DNA of 64,000 nt from Elysia crispata (lineage: Eukaryota; Mollusca; Gastropoda; Plakobranchidae). Under the pieces are notes generated by a model that did not search any database, was not told the origin of the DNA, and worked only from the letters and a program-made list of their open reading frames with translations. A program made the position numbers and the translations under genes. The stretch covers positions 435,001 to 499,000 of the forward strand of contig JAWDGP010005301.1 of NCBI GenBank assembly GCA_033675545.1, given 5' to 3'. Numbering within the stretch: position 1 is the first letter of the stretch; every line of letters starts with the position of its first letter. Shown one piece after another: positions 12,416 through 25,981 of this stretch.

Positions 12416-12530
12416 AACAATGAGTGAGAGACACAGACAGACAGACTAACAGTCAGAGACAGAGACAGAGAAAGAGAGCGAGAAATAGAAAGAGAGGAAG
12501 AAACAGAAAAATAAAGGGACAAAGAGAGTG
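12070..12530. repeat. GA-rich microsatellite region
   Basis: About 460 bp of purine-rich GAGA/GACA sequence, with a perfect (GA)n core at 12339-12398. Open frames translating it as Ser-Leu or Arg-Glu repeats are by-products of the dinucleotide. Confidence 0.95.
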
Positions 12531-13400
12531 AAAAAGAAGAGTTAAGGAAATATATTTCTGAAGCTAGAGCTGTGTTATTTTATTTGCTTTGTTACAAAAA
12601 TAAATAAATAAAATAAAAATTGAAATCTTTGGTGCTCTTTTAACATTGATATCATGATTTTAAAAACTAATTTGACAATTTATGTACATTTGATGTTTAA
12701 AATGTTTTATTAACTTATATATTTCAAAGATAATTTCAAGAGTGTATGCCTTAATTCTGTCTGAAATTTAATATGAATAATGACAATTTAAAAAAAAAAA
12801 TTACAGTACCAGCTAGTACTACTTTACATAAATCAGGACGGGAAGTAATTGCAAACAAATATAACCTTTTCTCTCCGAGGAACAGAAGCCCTTTATCTTT
12901 CTGCGTAAAGTGAAGTAATTTTTTTTTTTATTCTCAAATCTAATGAGTAGTCGGTAAATCACCAAAGTAGTTTTTAAGGCAAAATCAAAACATAATTATT
13001 CCAATTATTTTTCTGTTGATAGACTGGCCATTGAGTGTGTACCGGTGCGTGTGAAATTTCAAGCCGTGAACTCAAGACCTTGGCCTCCTCTGTAAGGTAC
13101 ATGACAAGCGAGCGCATTAATTTGAATCCCTTTGATGTTCTCCAACTGTGTAGATTACAACACTCCACAATACTTGTATAAGTCCATACCGTCCGAAAGA
13201 TGGTAGTGAAGGAGAGTGCGTTGTCTGTTTGATTGAGGCGATCAAAATCCCATTGTATGCTACTTACGTTTAACAAAGTTGTTACCTTGTACGAGAAGAT
13301 TGTCGTTATTTTCCTCTTTTTTTTTGTTTATTATACCGTATTATTCTTTTTCCCATTATGCAATTAGTCACCGTTTAGTTTATTTTATTTTTTTTTCTTT
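12531..13400. other. Spacer with one unclassified minus-strand open frame
   Basis: A 100-codon minus-strand frame at 12974-13276 has balanced amino-acid composition but matches nothing I recognise. It could be an exon upstream of the TRPM-like gene or chance. The rest is AT-rich. Confidence 0.4.
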
Positions 13401-14217
13401 TACTTCCAGGGTGAAGTTTTTATGAGTTTAAAAAAAATGTGTTTGTTCGCTTCGTATTATAGTTCATCCCACTGTTACAATCATTCCACATTAGACAGTG
13501 TACGTAGAGAAAAGCAATTGGAATCCTTATTAATAGTTTTAAGTTTAGAAAAGAAAATAAGAAACAAGTATTGCGTGGAGATGGACCATACACAGTTGCT
13601 CTGTCCGGGTATTTTTATTTCAGAGCAAATTGAAGCACAATCATGATGCTCCAACAGAGCAACAAGAGCCAGCGAAGACAATATGCCCTGAAGCTTCCAG
13701 AATTCCTACCTTTAACATTTACGATGCCAAACGTCTCTATAGGGTATGGCACTCTACCACCGGTAAAAGTTGCGGCCAGGAAACATGGCCGGAGCGTCTC
13801 ATGCCGTGGAGAGTTTCAATCGTTTCTTCCTTGTATAAGCTGATGAAACAGCGGAGATTTCAGTCTTCACAGAAACTGACAAAGTAGAATTCTTTCAAGA
13901 ACAGAGCGGATATACTGTGTGCGAGACATTTTTTTCAACTATTCACCATACACGCCTATGAGAACGACGATGATGGCCCATATGTTTTTGTGTCTTTTGC
14001 CTAAAAAGCTAGAAAAGACCTACAAAAGAATGCTCTTGTTATTGCTTGAGGTCTGTACAAAAGGAAGAGTTGCTACCTAGCCAAAAACTTTCCACCTTCA
14101 TCTGAAAGTTGCAGTCATGAAAGCCTTTCAAAGCTATTTTCCTCGAGTCAGAGCTAAGTGTATGCCAGTTTCATGTGGCCCAAACTTGGTGGCGAAAGAT
14201 TGATTTCCTCCAAAAAT

Positions 14218-14287
<70 letters not shown>

Positions 14288-16829
14288 GCCAATTGGTCTT
14301 TCGCAAATGAGAAAGTGAAATTACTGCATGGCTATGCATTTTACACTGGATATTTACTCTGTCGTTTCAGGAAATTCGGAAAGAGCTATCATTAACACTT
14401 TCGTTCATTGTACTTTGCTGATCACTTACATTCACTGGATCAACGAGTACCATGGCGAAAGTTTTCATGTAACTGAAAACGCTATATAATGTTTTCAATA
14501 TGTAACCTGGATCCACAGGTGAGATTTTTTTTCTTAAGTTTTTTTTTTTTTACAAAATAGTATGAAAACGGTTAGATTGGAGGAAAAATGAAACTAGCTT
14601 TCCTCGTGGCGGGTTTTCTGGCAGAGATTTGGCAGATAGTGGGTAGGTGTGTGAGAGAAATCCAGTGGTATGGGAATTTCCACATGGGTTCTGCTCTGAG
14701 CTATATCAACATAGGTGAATAATTAGAAAATATCATACCTTGAATTTATTACGATTTTTCAAGACATTCACCATTGAAAGTTTTCATTAATTTTTATCTG
14801 TTTTTAGAGGCGGTGTGTTCCAATGAACTACAACATGCTAACAGAATGGGGAGCGGATGGATTGATGTTTGTTTGCGGACCTTGTGCATTTCATGCTGAA
14901 TTTGGGTTTTTACCGGACAGAGGGTGCAATTGAAAGGTGAGACAATTTTCTTTTTATCTTTATTTCCCCCAAGCAAGGCCAACAGAGAGTAGCTGAGTAT
15001 AGAAAAATGCTTAAAAATGCCTGGGCGGCTTCTTTTTATATATCATGATTGCAAAGATAGTTTTCAGAGTACAATGTGTACCAAATTGAAGGGCAGACAG
15101 GCAATGAGCTTTCTATTTGTGTATAAACTGTGTTGTCATAAGCGGAGTTACGGTGGTTGTATTAACTCTATTATATCTAAACATGACCATTATACCATAA
15201 TCAGAAGAATCAGTAAACTAATTTTTAGTGGTGATACTAGGCCAAGTCACATAGAGAAGACTGTACTTGGACCAATTTAGTTAGCTTCTGTACTTGCGAA
15301 TACAAGATCATTAAAAAAAATTATATACGATATTTCACCCTCTTTAACACACGAACGGATGAACAAATTATATTAGTGTATATTCTCTGGGTTGTTTCAT
15401 CCATTTTGAACTGAAAATCGAATTTATTTCGGACTTGAACAAGCGCAAATTCAGGCATGTATTGAGGTGCTACCCAAGAAACATCTGAAGCATCCATCTA
15501 ACCCGAGTTTTGAAAAAGTCTCTTGAAAGTCCTTGAATATTATAACCCACTATGACCCTGTGCAGACCTGCGGTGCGGTGATGGAAATTGTTTGTTTCGA
15601 TCTTTATCGCTTGGTCTTTTTGAAACTGAAGATCATCACATATTGATCCGACTATTGGTAGTCATTCAAATGATCATGGAGAGAGCATAATGCCACAGAC
15701 AACTTTCATGATGATCGGTTTATGTTTGACAAGTGCAAAAAAAATAATGTGTGACGTAACAAGGCTGGGTGATTTTGATTTGCTTCCGACTTGTGCTACT
15801 AGTGCTTCACTTGGAGTGTGATTTTATTCGTACTGTTTACCAACTTCAGGTGCATACCTTCTGACTGATCCTTCAGCATATTGGTGAAGAGTATGAGTTT
15901 TTTGGGGAAGAAGAGTCCCAAATACACAATAATGTGTACTGTATCTGCTTTAAATAAAAAGTACCCAATCACAGTTTTCGACCAAACCATTTTGTTGTAC
16001 TTGTTGACAAAAAGCCTGTTGTTGCAGCAGCTGTTTTTGTTGATGATGATGATGATGATGTGAAAGATGCTGATGCAGGTGTTATTGTTTTTTATGATGA
16101 TGCAGCTACTGTTAATGATATAGATTGCAGTGCAGACGACGATGGTGATTTTGATGATGAAGATGATAATGATGATGCTGGACCAAACAGCTTTGCCTTA
16201 TGGGAAATTTCTAGGCATAGATTACTTGTCAGAAGCCCTCAAAAAAAGAAGACAATGTTTACTTCATCGTAAACAGTTCTTTCAGCTTACAAAGAAGAGA
16301 GCAGGTTGAGAATTCTATTTTTTCATGATAACAGTGGCGCCTGGCGTCAAGGTGGTACGAATAAAACTTTTTGTTCAGAAGAATGTAAAGATCCAAAAGG
16401 TTGGAAATAAAGGGGAAAATTACTGTGTAGAAAGGACAAAAAGCAACAAAACACCTTTGAACCCCCAAACACTCAGAGCAAATCTTAACCCTCCATAGGT
16501 AAATATTGAACACACTGGGGATGAAACATACCAAAAATGCGAGTCTTGGCTGTCCAATGAGTTCAAGTTGCCTACAAGCCCACTCATTGCCATTTATGAG
16601 TTCAAGGTTGCGTAACCATAAGGAAATGTGGCTCGAACGTCAGACTTCACCCAAAAATCATGAAGAAAAATGATAAACAAATTGAAAACCCAAAAGCCAG
16701 CCACAGTGTACACAGAATGTGGTTTAGAAGATGGACCTCGAAAAAAAAAGCATGTGAATAACACAAAAAACAGGCACGAAAAATAGAATCACATAGGTGC
16801 AAATATCAATTTCTTTGATCAGTTAGCGT
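13401..16829. other. Block of decayed or unclassified coding-like frames
   Basis: Several short plus-strand frames (13630-13887, 15017-15280, 16060-16272) have non-repetitive composition and shift between frames, as expected for an old mobile element. None is recognised by itself. The block directly precedes the MULE-type relic on the same strand and may include its 5' part. A perfect (TTG)n tract interrupts it at 14218-14287. A plus-strand frame open from about 15957 to 16272 carries an acidic Asp-rich segment encoded partly by GAT repeats. Confidence 0.4.
14218..14287. repeat. (TTG)23 microsatellite
   Basis: Perfect TTG repeat of about 70 bp; it reads as poly-Asn on the minus strand and poly-Val, Leu or Cys on the plus strand. 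Confidence 0.95.
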
Positions 16830-17640
16830 CAGTTGAGGAGATGCAGCATACATGTCATTTCGTTCAGCGAATTATTAGAACGTATGAAAAGACAGCGAGC
16901 ATAATCCTGTATTCAGAGGAGCAGATGACTGATTCGGAAAGATTTTGCTGTCCACTACAAACAGCACAAAGCACTGTGCTGTCCTTTGTGTGGACAGGAC
17001 ATACTGTCTCGGGACATACACGTCATATTGACGTGCTATAAGAACCTTGCATTGACAAGGCGGGGTACTGAACCATCCCTTTTTGGTCCTATATTCTTAT
17101 ATGGAAATTCAGACTTTGATTCCTTCTTACTTTTTTCCATCATCTGGCCGGTCGTTCGCAAGCATGTCCTCAAAGCCCAACGCTGGAAAGTGATGAGGAA
17201 AGAGCACTCTAAAATGCAATCTGCACAGCTTTTCCTAACGCACACAGCTGTTAATGGGTACCCATCTTAGAACAACTTTCAAGAAAATCTTGCAGACAAA
17301 GTCGTAATACTATTGAACCCAGCGAAGCAAATTACTATCAGGTTGGAAATTTTGAAAGAGAACATCGATGCAACCTTGAAGCTGGGATTGCTAATAGTAA
17401 GTCCAGTGTGGACAAAAATATCCACAATCTCTGAACCATGTACTGAAGCAGACTGTTGTTCCAGAAGCAAAAAGATCTGTTTGGTGCCGGTGAATACACT
17501 CTTTGGTATCATTTTTGCAAATATCCGAAGAGCGGAAGAGTCACTTTGTCCGTTATATGAACACAAACAATGACACAAACATTGATCTCAACAGATGGTT
17601 TGAAAATCACTCCTGCGCCCAAGCACAAGAGGAAACAGCC
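16830..17640 (+). pseudogene. Decayed MULE-type (Mutator-like) transposase
   Basis: Plus-strand fragments in shifting frames recover a MULE/FAR1-like DDE transposase core in the correct order. They are ASIILYSEEQMTDSE (about 16898), then CVDRTY, the VDxTF position (about 16990), YKNLALTRRGTEPSLFGPIF (about 17040-17095) and HHLAGRSQACPQSPTLESDE (about 17140-17200). The last is followed by ERAL-stop-NAICTAFPNAHSC, the catalytic region where families read GSDEEKAL...AFP.A...C. NLADKV then stands for the RHLKxN segment. In-frame stops and at least two shifts make it non-functional. Such enzymes move DNA elements with long terminal inverted repeats; I could not find the ends. Minus-strand frames over the same bases are shadows. 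Confidence 0.7.
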
Positions 17641-20200
17641 AGACGAACACAAAAGGAAAATGAATGCAAAAAAACAAACAAAAAAACAAAACAAAACAAA
17701 AAACAAAAAACAGTGCGGCCAAAAACTTGGAAAATAAGAAGACAATAGTTTGAGTGAGGGAAGATTTTTGAGAAAGAGAGATAAGTACGTATGTTGTCAA
17801 TTTGTGGAAGGAAGTAATTGTGCTTTTGTAAAATCTCTTTTATTAATCTCTTTAATAATGCCTCCAGGCCTTATTTGCTGTGAACCCAATGAACTTGGCT
17901 TTTTAAATTTAAGTACTTTTTCTCTTTTCAAACTTTGATGACGACGTGTAAATGTGTATTTCATGCATGGTACGTGCACTTATATTTTGTATTTCCTTTT
18001 CTGATGAAATCTTTGATTTTGTATGTGTGCTATCACAAACTAGGTTACGTTACCTCCAAGCTGTTCTTGTTCTTATTATTTTATTTCTTCTGTTTTGATA
18101 TACATTGAAATATAAGGCTCTGAAATGATTTTAAGTGGTTCTTTATGTTTAGCTTTTGGCGTCGGAGAACAATAGAGTTCAGTTTAAATCTTTGTTCGTT
18201 TCCTTTCCAAGTATGAATTATCAATATTAAAGAAGTACGGTTACATCTTGTTTCATTTCGTTCGGGAATGTTCACACGGGCACCTTGAGCCTGTTTTGTT
18301 TTGTTTTGTTTGTTTCTATGGGATTTTTTTGTTGACTTTTTATTGTTTTTTTTTCCTTAAATAAATTTCTTGAAACATATTTTGTTGTTTTATTTTCATG
18401 TCAGTAGCCAACTCCAGTGTGTGTGATGCACGTACCATGATTATTGTTATCTATTGTAGGTGGTAATGATGATGACGATATTGTTGCAGGCCTATCTAAG
18501 ACTTTAAAAGATTGGTAAAATAGTAGCTGCCTTGCCAGGCTCTCGGCATTATGAGAAGACAGCCGAAACAGTGTGAAGACCGGTCGGCGCGTTGTTAGTA
18601 TAGGCCCTCCGTGACTGGGTGAGCTCCGAAGCGGACTCATGATTTGCAGTTATTGGAATAGATCCAGTAAATTTCAGGTTTGGACTCGTATTATTGGTAG
18701 GAGTGTAGATGTAAAAAAAAAATGCGGGCAATGGCCTTGCGACCCACTTTTATGATTTCGACGGGTTTAGTCAGGTTTCGATGGGCTTCAACATATAGCA
18801 GTAGCGCACTGAGGAGAAAAAGTGGCTAAAACCTCTTTGGATTTCCTGCAATGTCAAACAAGCCATGGGCCATAGGCCAGGTTTTCGTCGCATGTTCTTT
18901 TTTTTGTATCTCTTATAGCAAAAGCAGACACATTCTGTGTTGAAAATGTGGAGCAATAATATAAGCAAAAGCAAGAGACTTCGCTCCAGAGACGCAAAAC
19001 GCCATCGTATCCCGTAGAACTACCGCAAAGGCAAAATGGCTGAGTTGAGTTTATCACGGAACTTGCATATCAAGTGCTACCAACTATTTTGTATAATGCC
19101 ATTTTTATTATCGCATATACTCATTTTGACAGTTCAGCGGAACTTTATAGATCAAAAATTAGTTTAGAGGTTAAAGTCTATATCATCATATTCATAAAAA
19201 CCAACATTTCTAATGTGGCCACGTGTGTCTCGTGTCAGCCCCAAGCCTATTAAAACGCAGAAGGGAAATGTTGGCACTACTGGTAAAATGAAAAAAAATT
19301 AATATTTAAAAAACTCATGCACGATACAAAACTGGGCTCAGTTTGGATAAGTTTTCGGCTTATCGATGACGTCACGACGCTCAGTTGCACTGCTCCGCTT
19401 CTGTGAACATCTCCACCAAGACTTATAGGACGCAAGAAATCAAATGTTTTAGGCGTGAAAAATGCACTGCTACAAAGTTTGGTGAGGACTCATTTTTACA
19501 ACTCATTACTTGAAAGATTTCAAGCTATTGGATAAGCATGCGGTAATATTTAAAAAAAAACTGTATTACATCTCAAATTCAGCAGTTTGTTGATATGAAA
19601 GCTTTGAACCCTGGGCAGCCAATTCAAACTCTGCTTCTTTGAGTTTTCTAATGACAATTTGACTTTTTCACTTTTCTGTATGTATTTCCGCTCAGAATCG
19701 GGAGGCTCTATAGTAGTAGGTAACGGATTCAAAGACCTTGATTTCTTGCGAGACGAGCCTGTTTCAAGTAAAACCAGTTTTAACGCGAAATGGAGAACTA
19801 TGGCCTTTGACAGGGTTCTCTTCCCCGTATTTTTAGCGTCATGAAAGTCCACGTGCAAAGGCTCCAGGCAATAATTTGTGCAAGAGATGACAACCTAATG
19901 AGCGAATTATGAATTGCTACAATTGACACCTCCTGATTTAAAAAATTTGTCCCGCAATTCTAGGAAACCTGAAAAACTGAAGAAACAATGTAGTTTTTAC
20001 TAGGAGCTAAGCGTTAAGTTATTTGGGTCGTACAGAATGACTAATTCAGCAGATAACCGGACATAGTCTTCCGGGTTCTTGGAAAAAAATGGCCGCTGCA
20101 ACTATGCCATTCTGTTGATTTCCAAGAGTGAGCTAGGCAAACTCCTTCCGATTGATCGTAGTTTATAAAACTACACCAAGTTAGTTCTAAAGAAGAGGTT
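17641..20200. other. Gene-poor spacer
   Basis: Starts with an A-rich CAAAA repeat (about 17670-17715) and includes T/G-rich runs at 18290-18360. A minus-strand open frame at 19550-19858 (102 codons, Lys/Ser-rich) is unrecognised and has no visible splice or promoter support. No reliable gene was found. Confidence 0.45.
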
Positions 20201-21060
20201 TGGCTCAACCGCCCACTTAGAAAATTGGGAAAAGATAGAAATGAAGCAAGAGGGAGATAAGGGCGCGAAGCCAGGGACAGAATGGAAGAGAATCGAAGGG
20301 CTTAAAGCCATCACGTAGAAGAAAAATGATGAGAAAGGTTGAAAACTACAGAAAGGAATGGGAAAAGAAGGGAATGTCTTCGGGGCAACTGTACGGGCTA
20401 GAAAAGAAACTAAAGGAATAGAACTACGAAATGAGAAGCAAAACGAAGAGAAGAGCGCTCACCCACCGAATACGAGAAAAATTGAAGAGCTGCAGAAAAG
20501 GAGAAAATGGAAGAAAAGGGCTGGAAAAACGAGGGAGAGGCGGGCTGAAAGCAATCAAACCGAAGAAAAAAAAAAGGAAAAGGGCTAGAAGCCTCGGTTT
20601 ACGACGATAAGGAAGAGATGAACATGAACCCACCGAAAAAAAAAGAGGAAAAGAAAGCTGAAGGCGCTTTTGGAAAGAAGTTATGGGCTTAAGGCCATAG
20701 GGAAGTTAAAGAAAAATAACGGAAGATCATGGGATGGGAAAGGGAAAGAGAGACAGGCTGAAAATCTCAGGTTAGAAGTATAGGAAAAAGGAGGGCTGCA
20801 AACAGCAGGAAGGAACGAAAAAAGAGAGAAGGGCTGAAAACGCGGGATAGAAAAGCTATCTTGCACCTTAGAAAGAGAAGAAATAAAGAAAAAGAATAGA
20901 AGCCGCAGGAGATGGGAGGAAGAAAAAGAAAAGCTGGAGACCAAGAATAAAGATAATTTAAAAAAACAAAAAAAAAACAAAAAAAAGCGAAATAACGTAG
21001 AGGTAAAAAAAGGAAACGGAAACCAATATAAAAATTAAATATCCAGCGTAGATCTAAATG
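20200..21060. repeat. Purine-rich degenerate minisatellite
   Basis: The plus strand is overwhelmingly A and G for about 850 bp. A core close to GGGCTGAAAgC recurs at irregular 30-110 bp spacing, for example near 20298, 20395, 20519, 20541, 20582, 20683, 20755, 20793 and 20833. This indicates an old, diverged tandem repeat. Lys/Glu/Arg-rich plus frames and Ser/Phe-rich minus frames here are composition effects. Confidence 0.7.
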
Positions 21061-22777
21061 AGGAAAGAGGTAGAGAAGAGGTGAACGCCACTAAAATTTG
21101 AAAGTAAACACAAAAGCAAAGCGGAACTGGAATCAAAGGAATAGGAAAGGACAATAGAGGATATCAAAATCGGAGTTGGGGGGGTGGGGGTGTAATAGGA
21201 GATGAAAGCCACGAAGGAAGAAAAAGGTGTAGAATTAAGCTGAGAGCTGACAACTTGGAAGTCAACGAAATAAAAGTATAATAGTAATAATATAGTATAT
21301 GAATAATAAAACAAAGAAATTACAAGCAATATTGCCTTGGTGAATGGTTGCCTGAATATTGAGCGATAATAAATACATGTGGCACAATGAAAAGACGAGT
21401 GCAATCGCTGTCACAGTGACAATATCACAGTTTAGGGATGTTCAAGAAATGGGCAGAGAAGACAGTCTTGTGTTAACCATGATAAGCAAGACCTAGCAGG
21501 GAAACACAGGCTGTTAAAGGTCACACATTGGTAGTGTAATTATCGAACAAAAATGAAAAGAGGAATCTGATTTAAACAACAGAGTAGTAACTGAACCATT
21601 CAGCAAACGAAACCAAGAGAGACAAAGCAATGCTTTTCTTAGAGTACCTGGCAGAAACAAAAAAAAATCTTTAACTTGTTAGCAAACACACAATCATATT
21701 TTCATTTTAGGTGAAACAGGAGTTTTGACTCCATTCTGATAGAGGCAAAAGTTCAACCTAAGGCTTTCAATAAATGAATGTTTTTCAAAGCAATAATAAT
21801 TGATTCCCATCTTCCTTATAGCTTACCCTCAATGCTCTGCCAGAGGACAGGAGTTCTGAAAGACGGTGGTAAATTTATCCGCTGAATTTGTACGTATTTC
21901 TTGTGGTCTATTCATAACCATTTATTGTTTCTTTGATTTTCGAGAAGCAAGTCAGAGACATTTCTTTTCAACGCAGTACGCCTACTATTATAATCTATTT
22001 AGATTGCTTAAATTTATTCATTCTTGTGAAATGCAGTACTCTTTACACCCATGAATGTGATAAAATGCAGGCTGCTATAAAGTATTTCCGATTGCACAGC
22101 GTCAGAATAATCCAGTTCGTTTGTTCCAACAATAATCAGTTTTACATCCAGCGTTGTATAAGCAGTTCCAGATTTTTTGTTCTGTTTGGTTTGATTTTTT
22201 TTTTTTTGTTCCCAATATTTGGTTACCTCCGTTGCTAACAAATTCTAAATCTCTTGCACATCAAATCAACAAGGCAAGAGAAATATGTAGTGATATTTAT
22301 AGGTGCAATATAAGGTGTGACAGTGGTTTGAATAGCATGAGATTCGCAAGAGATGATCATTTTTGACTAAAGTAATGTCAGCCACGAGCCATGAGCCATG
22401 TTTTATCGAGTTAATATTAAATGCCGCAGCTTGGAGAGTTGGTAAGTTAAAAAATTAAAATAAGATATTTAATCATCCCAGATGTAAGACTGTTTTGTTT
22501 TGTATAATTTTGAAAACCTACAATGTTAGTCGTTAAAGCAGTAAATAAGTAATAATCAAAGTAAAATTAATCATTTTTATAAAGAAACCAATGGCTTATT
22601 GTATACAAATTATATGAACAAAAAAACGGACTAAAATTTTGAAAACAGCCCAAACAGCCAAGTCCAGTGTTTCCCAAAAATAGGGTTCTTCGGACTGAAC
22701 ATGTATCGAAATAAAATTTTGCACCTCTCACTAAAAAAATGTTGCAAGATAACAAAATTGATTCACGCATTTTCCAT
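21061..22777. other. Gene-poor spacer
   Basis: AT-rich unique-looking sequence with a poly-T run at about 22196-22208. I see no gene or mobile element. Confidence 0.5.
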
Positions 22778-25700
22778 AAACCAGTTGATGGCATTTTAAA
22801 TTGGCGAACACTGACTTGCAATCCTCTTAAACCAGTTTTTATTTTGATCTAAATTTCTTAAGTTACTTTAGCTCTCTGGACATCAGGCCGGTTGATTATG
22901 TGCTGATATAAGGTCGTGACAGAATTAAGTTTGCCATGCGATTATCCTGTCTCAAAACTCTTAGTTTTAATAAATGCATGCTTCCTCAGGGAAAAAAAAT
23001 TATCTTTTCTTGCTTTCTTGAAACCACCTGTTTATATTTTGACATTAGCAGGCACGAGAACTTCGAAGTGAAATCAGGTGAGAAGCAAACATTTCTCGCG
23101 CTTAATTTCTGGAGCGAAGATAATCTCAAACCACTTTAGTGTTAACGTCTTTCATTCATTTTGTGGAATCGACGACCGAGAGAGTGAACATAGATAGAGT
23201 TTAGTGTTGAGAAAAGACAAATAACAAATGGATGCCAGACCGAAGCATCAGATCGGAAACCAAGAAGTATAAAGAATGAAAGGCAAACAAGAGTTAAAAC
23301 TCAGTGCAACGGATAAACGACCAAGAAAAAGAGTTGGAACCATATATATGTATATATAGGATGAATGGGAAACAATCTTATAGAGTTGAATCTTAGTATA
23401 AAAGAAAAATAGGAGGCCAATGTTTTAGGACAAATAAGTGAATTTTTATACATAGGAGTTGGACTTGTTTAGGATGAACTAGTGATTTTTTAAATGGAGT
23501 TGGAACCCAATAAATGAGAGACTCATTCTGATGTATGAGAGTTAAACCAGTTGATGGCATTTTAAATTGGAGAGCATTGACTTGCTATCCACGAACACCT
23601 TTTTTTTATTTGATCTCAATTTCCTTAATTAGTTTCTCCCTCTAGGAGTCAGGCCGTGTGATTATGTGTTGATATAAGGCCATGACAGAATTAACTTTTT
23701 CATGCGATTCCTCTTCATTAAAACTTTATTTTTTTTAAATTACATGCCTCCTCAGGTGTAAATTTATCATTAACATTTTTCATGAAATAGCTTGTTTATA
23801 TTTTGACATTAGCAGGCACGAGAACCTCGAAGCAAATATTTCTCACGTAAAATTTCTTGAGTCAAGATAATCTCAAACCACTTTAGTGTAAACTTTTTTC
23901 ATTCATTTTGTGGAATCGACGACTGAGAGAGTGAACATAGAAAGAATCCAATGCTGAGAAAAGATAAATGATGGCTGGATGACAGCTGAAGCACCAGAGT
24001 TAAAACCAAGAAGTGTTTAGAATGAAAGACAGACATAAAGAGTCAATTTTATGGAGAAATGGCAAACAAAAAGAGTTGGAACCAAATATGTAGGATGTGA
24101 GTGAGGCTAAAACTTAAGAGTGAAAACTCAGTATTTAGGATATTTAGGAGACAAAAATAGGAATAGAAACTCATCGTTTAGGGTGAATAACTGCGTTTTG
24201 AAACATGGGGTGGGAAACCATTGTTTAGGACAAAGTTTTGAAGTATGGGAGCTGGAACTCAATGAATGGCTAAATAATTTGAATTTTAAACCTGTTGATT
24301 AGATATTATTAAACAGGCGAGTATTAACGCAATCCACATTGACATGCTTTTTTTAAAATCTCATTATCTTAGGTTAATTTCTCGTCCTGGGTGTCAGGCT
24401 GCTTGATTATGTGTTGATACAAGCCCATGACATCATTAAGTTTGTCATGCGATAATTCTGTATTGGAAGCCTTTGTTTTAGTAATATATGCTTACTCTTG
24501 GGAAATTTATCGTTTACAGTTTTCATGAAACAGCCTGTTTATATTTTGACATGAGAACCTCAGGTGAGTAGCAAAACATTTCTCACGCCAGAATTTACGA
24601 AATCAAAATAATCTCAAACCACTTTAATAAAGGACAAGTGAGAGAGTGAACATAGATATGATTCAGTGTTTTGAAAAGATAATGACGAGTGGATAACAGA
24701 TTGCAGCATCAGAGTGGAAATCAAGATGTGTTTAAGATGAATGGCAAACATAATGAGAAAAGTCAGTGTTAAGGAGAAATGACAAACAAAAAAAGTTGGA
24801 ACCAAATAATTATGTAGGATGAATGAGGGACTAAAACTTGAAGAGGTGAATCTCAGTATTTAGGATAATCAACAGGAGACAAACATAGGAGTTAAAACTC
24901 AGCATTTAGGATGAATAAGTGCGTTTTGAAATATTTGAGTGGGAACCCATTGAATGAATTAGACATTTTGAATTTTAAACCCGTAGATGAGATATTGTAA
25001 AAATAGGCAAGCACTAACTTGCAATCCATATAAACATGTTTTTATTTTGATCTCATCATCTTTATTAAGTATTTCCCCATGGGTGTCAGCCTGCTTGATT
25101 GTTTGTTGATACAAGGCCATGACAGAAATAATTTTGTCATGCGATTATTCTGAATCAAAACGTCTTTGATGAAACCGCCTGTTCATATTTTCAACATTAG
25201 CAGGCTCGAGAACCTCGAAGTGAAATCAGGTGAGTAGTAAAGATTTCTCTCGTCAGAATTTCCAGAGTCAAGATAATCTCAAAACACCTTAGTGTAAATT
25301 ATTTCCGTTCATTCTGTCGAATGAACGAGTGTGACAGTGAACATAGATAGAATCCAGTGTTTAGAAAAGATAAATAACTAATGGGTGATAGACTGGAGCA
25401 TCAGAGTGGATACCTTTAAACATTTAGGGCGGATGAGAAACAAATATAAAGAGTTGAAACCAAATATGTAGGATGGAGAGATTGAAACATAATGAATTAA
25501 AACTCGAGTGTTTTTGATAAATAGCAGACAAACATGGGAGATGAAACTCCACGTTTGGGTTGAATAAGTGAGCGTTGAATCATGGGAGTTGAAACCCAAT
25601 GAATGACCTAGACATTCTGAATTATGTGAGTTAAATCCGTTGATGGGGTATTTAAAAGAGGCTAACTTGCATATAATTATGTAGGCATGGGTTGTTTGTT

Positions 25701-25915
25701 TTTTTAATTTCATTATCTTGAGGTAGTTTCTCCCTCTGGATGTCAGATCGTGTCATTATGTGTTGATAGAAGGCCATGACAGAATTAAGTTTGTCGTTTG
25801 TTTTGCATTGAGAACCTCAATGTGAAATCAGTGAGTAGCTAACAGCTCAGGCCAGAATTTACGAATTAAGAAAATCTCAAACCACTATAGTGTTAAGTAT
25901 TTTCATTCAATGGAC

Positions 25916-25981
<66 letters not shown>

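Noticed and set aside
12066-12522. Ser-Leu repeat protein frames
   Set aside because: Pure by-product of the GA dinucleotide tract, as are the Arg-Glu frames at 4111-4317 and 63571-63756.
12974-13276. First exon of the TRPM-like gene
   Set aside because: The frame is open and upstream on the right strand, but no donor in the required phase and no TRPM similarity was seen.
14154-14339. Poly-Asn protein
   Set aside because: A TTG repeat read in reverse, with only short unique flanks.
20358-20980. Lys/Glu-rich (plus) and Ser/Phe-rich (minus) open frames
   Set aside because: Both follow from the purine-rich repeat composition.
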